This document shows, in pieces, positions 8,770 through 16,068 of a stretch of 64,000 bases of DNA (positions within the stretch are counted from its first letter, which is position 1; each line of letters opens with the position of its first letter). A program made the translations under genes and the position numbers. The notes beneath the pieces were generated by a model. The model searched no databases and was not told the origin of the DNA. It saw only the letters and a program-made list of their open reading frames with translations. Source of the stretch: Devosia salina (GTDB lineage: Bacteria; Pseudomonadota; Alphaproteobacteria; Rhizobiales; Devosiaceae); contig NZ_CP080590.1 in the NCBI RefSeq assembly GCF_019504385.1, positions 600,001 to 664,000 of the forward strand, read 5' to 3'.

Positions 8770-9699
8770 GTGGCTCTAGTTGACGACAGCAGGGAAGCTT
8801 CCGCCTATGCCGGCGGTGCACGCGTGGAGGATTACCTCGCGCTGCTCAAGCCCCGCGTCATGTCGCTGGTGGTGTTCACGGCACTGGTCGGCATGCTGAT
8901 CGCGCCCGTCGGCATCAATCCGCTGGTGGGCATGATCGCCATCGTCTGCATCGCCATCGGTGCCGGCGCCTCGGGCGCCCTCAATATGTGGTACGATGCC
9001 GATATCGACGCGATCATGAGCCGCACGCTCAATCGTCCCATTCCCGCCGGTCGCATGACCCGCGGCGAAGCACTGGCTTTCGGCCTGGTGCTGTCGGTGT
9101 TTTCAGTGACGTTGCTGGGCCTTGCCACCAACTGGGTTGCCGGTGGGTTCCTGGCCTTCACTATCTTCTTCTACGCCGTGGTCTATACCATGTGGCTCAA
9201 GCGCTCGACGCCGCAGAACATCGTCATCGGCGGCGCCGCCGGGGCTTTCCCGCCCATGGTTGGCTGGGCCGCCGTGACCGGCACGCTGAGTTGGGAGAGC
9301 CTGGCGCTCTTCCTCATCATCTTTCTCTGGACCCCGCCGCATTTCTGGGCATTGGCGCTCTACAAGCAGGGCGACTATGGCGCTGCCGGCATTCCCATGA
9401 TGCCCAATGTCGCGGGCGAGCGCTCGACGCGCCGACAGATTTTCGCCTATGCGGTGATCCTGGCGGTGGCAAGCCTGCTGCCGCTGGCGCTTGGTTTTTC
9501 GGGCTGGATCTATGGCGCCGTTGCCGTGGTCACCGGCCTGAGCTTCGTCTGGTTCGCCCTGCGCCTGCTGCGCGCGCCCGATGGCGTCGACATGCGCCGG
9601 GCGGCCCGGTCCCTCTTCACCTTCTCGCTGAGCTATCTCTTCGTGCTGTTCCTGGCCTTGCTCATCGACAATTTTGCCCTGCGCCTGGGAGTGATCTGA
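8770..9699 (+). CDS. ctaB: protoheme IX farnesyltransferase
   Basis: CtaB/CyoE converts heme B to heme O, the first step to heme A for the aa3 oxidase. About 309 residues with repeated membrane helices of the UbiA prenyltransferase type; the two Asp-rich motifs are NMWYDADIDAIMSRT and the later YKQGDYGAAGIPM loop. Start choice: GTG at 8770 has AAAGGA eight bases upstream and gives the family's usual N-terminus (ALVDDSREAS). ATG at 8713 would add 19 residues. It lies directly after ctaD and one base before the next small gene. Confidence 0.95.
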   Translation: MALVDDSREASAYAGGARVEDYLALLKPRVMSLVVFTALVGMLIAPVGINPLVGMIAIVCIAIGAGASGALNMWYDADIDAIMSRTLNRPIPAGRMTRGEALAFGLVLSVFSVTLLGLATNWVAGGFLAFTIFFYAVVYTMWLKRSTPQNIVIGGAAGAFPPMVGWAAVTGTLSWESLALFLIIFLWTPPHFWALALYKQGDYGAAGIPMMPNVAGERSTRRQIFAYAVILAVASLLPLALGFSGWIYGAVAVVTGLSFVWFALRLLRAPDGVDMRRAARSLFTFSLSYLFVLFLALLIDNFALRLGVI

Positions 9700-9700
9700 C

Positions 9701-9886
9701 ATGGACACCCATACCGGCGCCAAGCTGGCACCCAATGGCATGACCCCCGAGCAGGAGGCCGCGTTCCGCAAGCAGCGCCGCCGCCGCTCCCTGGCCCTTG
9801 CCGGGGCCTTGGCGCTCTTCGCCCTGACCTTTTATGTGCTGACCATCATCAAGATGGGTCCCGGCCTGTTCGATCGGTCGCTGTGA
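9701..9886 (+). CDS. CoxF-like small oxidase-cluster membrane protein
   Basis: A 61-residue protein with one membrane helix (LALAGALALFALTFYVLTII) preceded by the basic stretch RKQRRRR. Such a small CoxF-type gene commonly sits between ctaB and ctaG in alphaproteobacteria. Its function is unclear, with an assembly role suspected. Its stop overlaps the ctaG start codon (TGATG), so the two are translationally coupled. Confidence 0.85.
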   Translation: MDTHTGAKLAPNGMTPEQEAAFRKQRRRRSLALAGALALFALTFYVLTIIKMGPGLFDRSL

Positions 9887-10452
9887 TGGCTGATACCACC
9901 GCGCCCTACCAGCCTCGGACGAGCGGCAACCGCAACAAGCGGCTGGCGCTGGTTCTGTCCGTCCTGGTGGCGGGAATGGTTGGCCTCGCCTTTGCGGCGG
10001 TGCCGCTCTACCAGATTTTCTGCAGCGTGACCGGCTATGGCGGCACCACCCAGGTGGCGACCGACAATCCCAAAGGTGTCATCGCCCGCGAGATGAAGGT
10101 GCGCTTCGACGTCAATGTCGACCACGGCTTGCCTTGGACGGTAAAGCCGGCGGCCTCGATCACCGACCAGATCGGCCGCGTCGACACGGTGAACTACATC
10201 GCCACCAACAATTCCGACCGGCCGATCACTGGCCAGGCGATCTTCAATGTCGTGCCGGACCAGGCGGGGCTGTACTTCAACAAGATCGAATGCTTCTGCT
10301 TCACCGAGCAGACCCTGCAACCCGGTGAAACCGTGGAAATGCCGATTGTGTTTTTCGTCGATCCAGATATCGCCGAGAACCGCGAACTCAACACCATCAA
10401 AGAGATCACGCTCTCTTATACCTTCTACGCTTCAGACAGTGAGGGAAGCTGA
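9886..10452 (+). CDS. ctaG: cytochrome c oxidase assembly protein CtaG/Cox11
   Basis: A 188-residue Cox11-type copper chaperone that delivers copper to CuB of subunit I. One N-terminal helix (LALVLSVLVAGMVGLAFAAVPLY) anchors a periplasmic domain that contains the family's copper motif IECFCFTEQ and the conserved YQIFCSVTGYGG. The start is ATG 9886, overlapping the upstream stop. Two bases separate its stop from ctaE. Confidence 0.97.
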   Translation: MADTTAPYQPRTSGNRNKRLALVLSVLVAGMVGLAFAAVPLYQIFCSVTGYGGTTQVATDNPKGVIAREMKVRFDVNVDHGLPWTVKPAASITDQIGRVDTVNYIATNNSDRPITGQAIFNVVPDQAGLYFNKIECFCFTEQTLQPGETVEMPIVFFVDPDIAENRELNTIKEITLSYTFYASDSEGS

Positions 10453-10454
10453 AC

Positions 10455-11291
10455 ATGTCCGCCATTGAAAAGAACCACGACTACCACATGGTGGAACCGA
10501 GCCCGTGGCCCTTCGTCATCTCGATCGCCGTGTTCGTGATGATGATCGGTGCCATTGCCTGGATGCAGGAATGGACCCCGTGGCTGTTCTTCATCGGCCT
10601 GGCCGGCGTGCTCTACACCTTCTACGCCTGGTGGTCCGACGTGGTGAAGGAAGCCAATGACGGCGTCAGCCATACCCCGGTCGTGCAGATGCACCACCGC
10701 TACGGCATGATGTTGTTCATTGCCTCGGAAGTGATGTTCTTCGTGGCCTGGTTCTGGGCCTATTTCGACGGCTTCTTCCGCTTTGACGACGTCGAGCAAT
10801 ATGCCCGCGTTGCCTTCACGGGCGCGCATTGGCCGCCGGCCGGAATCGAACTGTTCGACCCGTTCCACCTGCCGCTGTTCAACACGCTGATCCTGCTGAC
10901 CTCGGGCACCACCGTGACCTGGGCGCACCATGCGCTGCTGGAAGGCGATCGCCAGGGCCTGCGCTGGGGCCTCGTGCTCACCGTGGCGCTGGGCGTGCTG
11001 TTCTCCTGCGTGCAGTTCATCGAATACACCCATGCCGGGTTCACCTTCTCGGGCAACCTCTATGGCGCCACCTTCTTCATGGCGACCGGTTTCCACGGCT
11101 TCCACGTGCTGATCGGCACGATCTTCCTGGCCGTGTGCCTGGTGCGCGCGGAAATGGGCCATTTCACCCCCGAGCGTCACCTCGGCTTCGAATTTGCCGC
11201 CTGGTACTGGCACTTCGTGGACGTGGTCTGGCTGTTCCTGTTCGCCTCCATCTATGTGTGGGGCAGCTGGGGCGTGGCGCTGAACCACTAG
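10455..11291 (+). CDS. ctaE: cytochrome c oxidase subunit III
   Basis: A 278-residue subunit III with seven membrane helices. Conserved runs include EPSPWPF, MHHRYGMMLFIASEVMFFVAWFWAYFD, GTTVTWAHHALLEGDR and FHGFHVLIGTIFL. It stabilises proton uptake and the catalytic site of the aa3 oxidase. Last gene of the structural cluster; a strong terminator follows at 11315. Confidence 0.98.
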   Translation: MSAIEKNHDYHMVEPSPWPFVISIAVFVMMIGAIAWMQEWTPWLFFIGLAGVLYTFYAWWSDVVKEANDGVSHTPVVQMHHRYGMMLFIASEVMFFVAWFWAYFDGFFRFDDVEQYARVAFTGAHWPPAGIELFDPFHLPLFNTLILLTSGTTVTWAHHALLEGDRQGLRWGLVLTVALGVLFSCVQFIEYTHAGFTFSGNLYGATFFMATGFHGFHVLIGTIFLAVCLVRAEMGHFTPERHLGFEFAAWYWHFVDVVWLFLFASIYVWGSWGVALNH

Positions 11292-11314
11292 GCCCGGCAG
11301 GGCAAGCAAACGGG

Positions 11315-11344
11315 GGGCGCGGCATGGCTGCGCCCTTTTTCTTT
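11315..11344 (+). terminator. Rho-independent terminator after ctaE
   Basis: GGGCGC and GCGCCC pair around a 9-base loop and are followed by TTTTTCTTT. It lies 24 bases past the ctaE stop and should separate the oxidase cluster from the DUF983 gene, at least partly. Confidence 0.8.
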
Positions 11345-11363
11345 GGCAGCGGGATCAACCTGG

Positions 11364-11717
11364 ATGACCACCTCCCATTCCATTCGCACCGGCCTTGCCT
11401 GCCGGTGCCCGCGCTGTGGCAAGGGCCGGCTCTTTGACGGCTATCTCAAGCTCGCTCCCGCCTGCACCCAGTGTGGCCTCGACTATGACTTCGCCGATAG
11501 CGGCGACGGACCGGCCGTATTCGTAATCTTCCTCGTCGCCCCCATCGTCATCATCCTAGCGCTGGTCGTGGGCTCGCTCTGGACCATCCAGCCCTGGATG
11601 CACCTGGTGCTGTGGTTGCCGACCACGGTGATCCTCAGCCTCGCGCTGCTGCCACCCTTCAAGGGCGTGCTGATCAACCTGCAATATGCCAACGATGCCC
11701 ATGAGGGGCGTTCATGA
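11364..11717 (+). CDS. DUF983 membrane protein
   Basis: A 117-residue DUF983 protein. An N-terminal zinc-ribbon-like pair of CxxC motifs (CPRC and CTQC) is followed by FADSGDGPAVFVIF and two membrane helices. The family usually lies beside cytochrome oxidase genes and an assembly role is suspected. ATG 11364 is used because the upstream in-frame start at 11343 is a TTG. It overlaps SURF1 by four bases (ATGA). Confidence 0.9.
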   Translation: MTTSHSIRTGLACRCPRCGKGRLFDGYLKLAPACTQCGLDYDFADSGDGPAVFVIFLVAPIVIILALVVGSLWTIQPWMHLVLWLPTTVILSLALLPPFKGVLINLQYANDAHEGRS

Positions 11718-12487
11718 ACGAGACCAAGCGGCACGGCCTGCGCTGGACCGATGCGCTCTTTGCCATCCTGATGCTCATCCTCGCCGTCACCTGCCTGTGG
11801 CTGGGCAATTGGCAGATGGCGCGGCTGGGAGAAAAGGAAGCCTTGATGGCGGCCGTCGACAGCCGCCTTTCTTCTGCTCCCGTCTCCGCTCCCGGCGCCG
11901 ACCAATGGGCAGGCCTTGATCTCGAGGCCTGGAATTTTCAGCCGGTGACGCTCACCGGCACCTATCGCTATACCCAGACGGTCACCGTCTTCACCAGCCT
12001 CGCCGACGCACGCGGCCGCTTCTCCGGGCCGGGTTATTGGGTGGTGACGCCATTTGAGCTGGAGGGCGGCGGCACCGTCTTTGTCAATCGGGGCTTCGTG
12101 CCCCAGGAGCTGCAGGAGCAGGCGGCCCTCGGCGATCTCCATGGCGACGATCCCGGCATCGTGACCATCACGGGTCTCTTCCGCCCCGGCGAACAGGTCG
12201 GCTTCATGGCCCCGGAACCGGACATGTCGGATCGCATCGAATGGGTCCGCAATCCGGAGCGGCTGGCGGCCATGGTCGACCCGGCCCTGGCGCCAATCGC
12301 CCCCTTCTATGTCGACCTGCCGGCCGGCGGCGCCGGCGATCTCCCGCAGGGTGGGGAAACAGTCGTCAGCTTTTCCAACAACCATTTCGGCTATGCGCTG
12401 ACCTGGTACGGCTTTGCCATCGTGGCGGTAGTGATGCTCGGCTTCTGGCTCTGGCGCCAGATCCGCCGGCCGGTGCAGTCAGCCTGA
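11714..12487 (+). CDS. SURF1 family oxidase assembly protein
   Basis: A 257-residue SURF1/Shy1 protein, which helps insert heme A into subunit I. Two membrane helices flank a periplasmic domain: LFAILMLILAVTCLWLGNWQ at the start and YGFAIVAVVMLGFWLW at the end. Signature pieces are GNWQMARLGEKEALM, VFVNRGFVP and NHFGYALTWYG. It is coupled to DUF983 by an ATGA overlap. Confidence 0.95.
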   Translation: MNETKRHGLRWTDALFAILMLILAVTCLWLGNWQMARLGEKEALMAAVDSRLSSAPVSAPGADQWAGLDLEAWNFQPVTLTGTYRYTQTVTVFTSLADARGRFSGPGYWVVTPFELEGGGTVFVNRGFVPQELQEQAALGDLHGDDPGIVTITGLFRPGEQVGFMAPEPDMSDRIEWVRNPERLAAMVDPALAPIAPFYVDLPAGGAGDLPQGGETVVSFSNNHFGYALTWYGFAIVAVVMLGFWLWRQIRRPVQSA

Positions 12488-12559
12488 TGGGCCCAAAACC
12501 TTGCAGGCACCGTCCGGTTTGACTAGGTTGCAACAATTCTAAAAGGGCACCTCCCCTCG

Positions 12560-13951
12560 ATGCAGTTTGTTTCCACGCGCGGCCAGGCGCCCGCGCTCGG
12601 CTTCTCCGATGCAGTTCTGGCCGGCCTGGCTTCCGATGGCGGACTCTATGTTCCGGCCAGCTGGCCCCAGATCAGCGCCGACGAGATCGCGAATTTTGCC
12701 GGCAAGCCCTATGCAGACGTTGCCTATTCGATCATTTCGCGGTTCACCGGCGACGAAATTCCGGCAGGCCGGCTCAAGGCCATCATCGAGGAGGCCTATG
12801 CCACGTTCCGGCACCCCTCGGTGACGCCGCTGGTGGAGTTGGAGCCGGGCCATTTCGTGCTCGAGCTGTTCCATGGCCCGACGCTGGCCTTCAAGGACGT
12901 GGCGATGCAGTTCCTGAGCCGCATCATGGACCATATCCTGTCCGAACGGGGGCTCCGGGCCACCATCGTCGGCGCTACCTCCGGGGACACGGGATCGGCG
13001 GCCATCGAGGCCTTCCGCGGCCGCGACACGACGGACATTTTCATTCTGCATCCCAAGGGGCGCACCTCCGAGGTGCAGCGCCGGCAGATGACCACGGTGC
13101 TGGACGACAATGTCCACAATATCGCGCTCGAAGGCACGTTCGACGATTGTCAGGACGCGGTGAAGGCCATGTTCAACAACCATGGTTTCCGCGACCGCAT
13201 GCGCCTCAGCGGCGTCAACTCGATCAACTGGGGCCGCATCGTCGCGCAGATCGTCTATTATTTCACCGCCGCCGTGTCGCTGGGGGCGCCCCACCGCAAG
13301 GTCAGCTTCACCGTGCCGACCGGGAATTTCGGCGATATCTTTGCCGGCTATTGCGCCCGGCAGATGGGTCTGCCGGTCGACAAGCTGGTGATTGCCACCA
13401 ATGCCAACGACATCCTGCGCCGCACCCTGGAGACCGGGCGGTACGAGATGACGGGCGTCGCCCCGACCATCAGTCCCTCAATGGATATCCAGATTTCCTC
13501 CAATTTCGAGCGCCTGCTGTTCGAAAGCGCTGGCCGGGACGCCAATGCCGTCAACCGCATGATGGCAGCGCTCAAGCAGTCGCGCGGTTTCGACCTGCCC
13601 GAGCAATCCATTGCCGCGATCCGCCGCGACTTTGCCGCCGGTACGACCGACGAGGCAGATACCCGCCGGGTGATTGCCGAAACGCAGAAGGCCTCGGCCT
13701 ATCTGCTTGACCCGCATACGGCCGTTGGCGTCGGCGTCGCGCGCCGGCAGCCGCATTCGGGCGTCCCGATGATCACGCTGGCGACGGCGCACCCGGCCAA
13801 GTTTCCCGCCGCGGTGGCGGAGGCCTCGGGCATCGCACCGGCACTGCCGGCCTGGCTGGCCGACTTGTACGAACGACCCGAACGGGTCACGGTGCTGGCA
13901 AACGACCAGCGCCAGATTGAAGACTTCATAGCGGCCCGCAGCCGCGCCTGA
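12560..13951 (+). CDS. thrC: threonine synthase
   Basis: A 463-residue PLP enzyme that converts O-phosphohomoserine to threonine. The PLP lysine is in FHGPTLAFKDVAMQF; ATSGDTGSAAIEAFRG binds the phosphate; VPTGNFGDIFAGYCARQMG and NANDILRR are further family motifs. The length fits the long bacterial/fungal type. It lies between SURF1 and the M16 peptidase, a conserved neighbourhood in Hyphomicrobiales. Confidence 0.97.
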   Translation: MQFVSTRGQAPALGFSDAVLAGLASDGGLYVPASWPQISADEIANFAGKPYADVAYSIISRFTGDEIPAGRLKAIIEEAYATFRHPSVTPLVELEPGHFVLELFHGPTLAFKDVAMQFLSRIMDHILSERGLRATIVGATSGDTGSAAIEAFRGRDTTDIFILHPKGRTSEVQRRQMTTVLDDNVHNIALEGTFDDCQDAVKAMFNNHGFRDRMRLSGVNSINWGRIVAQIVYYFTAAVSLGAPHRKVSFTVPTGNFGDIFAGYCARQMGLPVDKLVIATNANDILRRTLETGRYEMTGVAPTISPSMDIQISSNFERLLFESAGRDANAVNRMMAALKQSRGFDLPEQSIAAIRRDFAAGTTDEADTRRVIAETQKASAYLLDPHTAVGVGVARRQPHSGVPMITLATAHPAKFPAAVAEASGIAPALPAWLADLYERPERVTVLANDQRQIEDFIAARSRA

Positions 13952-14003
13952 ACGACACGAACAAAGCCGCGGTCGTTTCGGCCGACGGTTCGGGAGGACC
14001 CGT

Positions 14004-15266
14004 GTGAGCGTACGATCGACGACCCTTGAGAACGGCATGGTGGTGCTCACCGATGACATGCCGCATCTGGAGAGCGCCTCGCTGGGCGTGTGGGTGAAGG
14101 CCGGTGCACGGTCCGAGCGCAAGTCCGAGCATGGCATCTCGCACCTGCTCGAACACATGGCGTTCAAGGGTACCAGTTCCAGGTCTTCCCTGCAGATTGC
14201 CGAGGCCATCGAGAATGTCGGGGGAGATCTCAACGCCGCGACCTCCATCGAGCATACCGGCTATTTTGCCCGCGTTCTCAAGGATGACGTGGTGCTGGCG
14301 GCCGATATCCTGGCCGACATCCTGCAGAATTCGACCTTCGACGAGGACGAACTGGCCCGCGAGAAGCAGGTGATCGTGCAGGAGATCGGCGCCGCGCGCG
14401 ACAATCCCGACGACCACGTCTTCGACCTGTTCCAGCAGGCCGCCTATCCCACCCAGCCGATCGGCCGCACCATTCTGGGCACGGTGGATTCAGTGCGCGC
14501 CTTTTCCCCCGAGACGGTGCGCAAATATATGCGCCGCAACTATGTGGGCGACCACATGGTGATCGCCGCCGCCGGCCATGTGGACCATGAAGGCCTCGTC
14601 GAGGTGGCGCGCGAACGCTATGCCGATCTCGCCCCCAATGGTGCCCCCGATCCACAGCGCGCCGAATATCGCGGCGGCCAGGAACGGCTGATCTCGGACC
14701 ACGAGCAGGCCCATATCGTCCTCGGTTTCGAAGGGCGCGCCTATAATTCGGACGGCTTCTATGCCGCCCAGGTGCTGGCCTCGATCCTGGGCGGGGGCAT
14801 GAGCTCGCGTCTGTTCCAGGAAATCCGTGAAAAGCGCGGCCTCTGCTACTCGGTCTATGCCTTTCATTGGGCCTTTGCCGATAGCGGCGTCTTCGGGGTT
14901 GCGGCGGCCACCGGCGAGGATGAGGTGAGCGAACTGGTGCCCGTGGTGCTCGATGAGCTGCGTCGAGCCACCGAAACCATCACCGACGAAGAGGTGGTGC
15001 GCGTCCGCAACCAGATTCGCGCCGGCCTTCTGATGTCGCTCGAGAGCCCGTCGGCGCGGGCTGGCCAGCTGGCCCGCCAGCAGATCCTGTGGGGGCGCCC
15101 GATCCCCATGGCCGAAACGGTGGAGCGCATCAACCGCATCACCGCGCAGCGTGTGCGCGACGTGGCCGAGCAGATTTTCACCACCGGAACGCCAACTCTG
15201 GCCGGAATCGGTCCCATCAGCCGCCTTGCCGATGTCGAAAGCATCGGCGAGACCCTGCTGCGCTGA
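14004..15266 (+). CDS. M16 family (mitochondrial processing peptidase-like) metallopeptidase
   Basis: A 420-residue zinc peptidase related to the mitochondrial processing peptidase beta subunit. The inverted zinc motif HLLEH is in GISHLLEHMAFKG, with the distal Glu near EHTGYFARVLKDD. GEMSSRLFQEIREKRGLCYSVYAF-like residues (GGGMSSRLFQEIREKRG) begin the second half. Physiological substrates are unknown. The start is GTG 14004 with GGGAGGA upstream. It follows thrC by 52 bases and the GNAT gene follows it by three. Confidence 0.95.
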   Translation: MSVRSTTLENGMVVLTDDMPHLESASLGVWVKAGARSERKSEHGISHLLEHMAFKGTSSRSSLQIAEAIENVGGDLNAATSIEHTGYFARVLKDDVVLAADILADILQNSTFDEDELAREKQVIVQEIGAARDNPDDHVFDLFQQAAYPTQPIGRTILGTVDSVRAFSPETVRKYMRRNYVGDHMVIAAAGHVDHEGLVEVARERYADLAPNGAPDPQRAEYRGGQERLISDHEQAHIVLGFEGRAYNSDGFYAAQVLASILGGGMSSRLFQEIREKRGLCYSVYAFHWAFADSGVFGVAAATGEDEVSELVPVVLDELRRATETITDEEVVRVRNQIRAGLLMSLESPSARAGQLARQQILWGRPIPMAETVERINRITAQRVRDVAEQIFTTGTPTLAGIGPISRLADVESIGETLLR

Positions 15267-15269
15267 CCC

Positions 15270-15887
15270 ATGTTCTGGCCCTGGTCTTCGCCGGCGCCAC
15301 TGGTCACCCTGCGCGGGCAGCGCGTCCTGCTGCGCCTGCCGGAGATGCGCGATTATGAGGCCTGGCATAGCCTAAGGCGCGCCAGCCAGGATTTTCTCAG
15401 GCCCTTCGAGCCACGTTGGACCGAACTTGACCTGACCCGCCGAGTCTTTGCCATGCGGGTACGCCGCGCCCGTCAGGAAGCCGAAGAGGGGACCGACTTC
15501 ACCTTCTTCGTCTTCCTCAGGCAGGACGGGGGCGACGTGCTGGCCGGTGGCATTACCCTGTCCAATATTCGGCGCCGCGCCGCCCAGTTCGTCAATCTGG
15601 GCTATTGGATGGGGCAGAATTACGCGGGCAACGGCCTGATGACGGAGGCCGTGGCGGTGACGCTGCCCTTCATCTTCGAAACGCTGGACCTGCACCGCGT
15701 GCACGCCGCATTCCTGCCCACCAACACCGCTTCGCGCCGCGTGCTGGAAAAGAACGGCTTTGTCGAAGAGGGTTTTGCCGAGCGCTACCTGCAGATCAAT
15801 GGCCGCTGGGAAGACCACGTACTGATGGGCCTGACCGAGGAACGCTGGGCCGCAGCCCGGTTGGGACAGCGGCACTGGGTGGCCTGA
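15270..15887 (+). CDS. GNAT N-acetyltransferase (RimJ-like)
   Basis: A 205-residue GNAT acetyltransferase of the RimJ/RimL type, which acetylate protein N-termini or small amines. The acetyl-CoA loop is GYWMGQNYAGNGLMTEAV, and the C-terminal family signature is HAAFLPTNTASRRVLEKNGF. The substrate is not identifiable. It sits three bases after the M16 gene, so the two are probably cotranscribed. Confidence 0.92.
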   Translation: MFWPWSSPAPLVTLRGQRVLLRLPEMRDYEAWHSLRRASQDFLRPFEPRWTELDLTRRVFAMRVRRARQEAEEGTDFTFFVFLRQDGGDVLAGGITLSNIRRRAAQFVNLGYWMGQNYAGNGLMTEAVAVTLPFIFETLDLHRVHAAFLPTNTASRRVLEKNGFVEEGFAERYLQINGRWEDHVLMGLTEERWAAARLGQRHWVA

Positions 15888-16068
15888 GGGACAAATCCCT
15901 GTGTGTTGCGCGCCTGCAACAGCCCATGGTCCTTGTCGCAAGCGTCAATCTCTCGTACCAAGTTAGCGCTCCGCTGGAGGATCAAGAAGACAAGGGCTTG
16001 TCCGGGCTTCGCGCATGTTCCCGAACTGCCGCCATAATGAAGCCTAGCGCAGGATATAACTGCCCCCG

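Noticed and set aside
6995..8821. A 608-codon open frame on the minus strand opposite ctaD
   Set aside because: Antisense shadow of a highly conserved oxidase gene; composition (many His/Arg/Glu) is an artefact of reading ctaD backwards.
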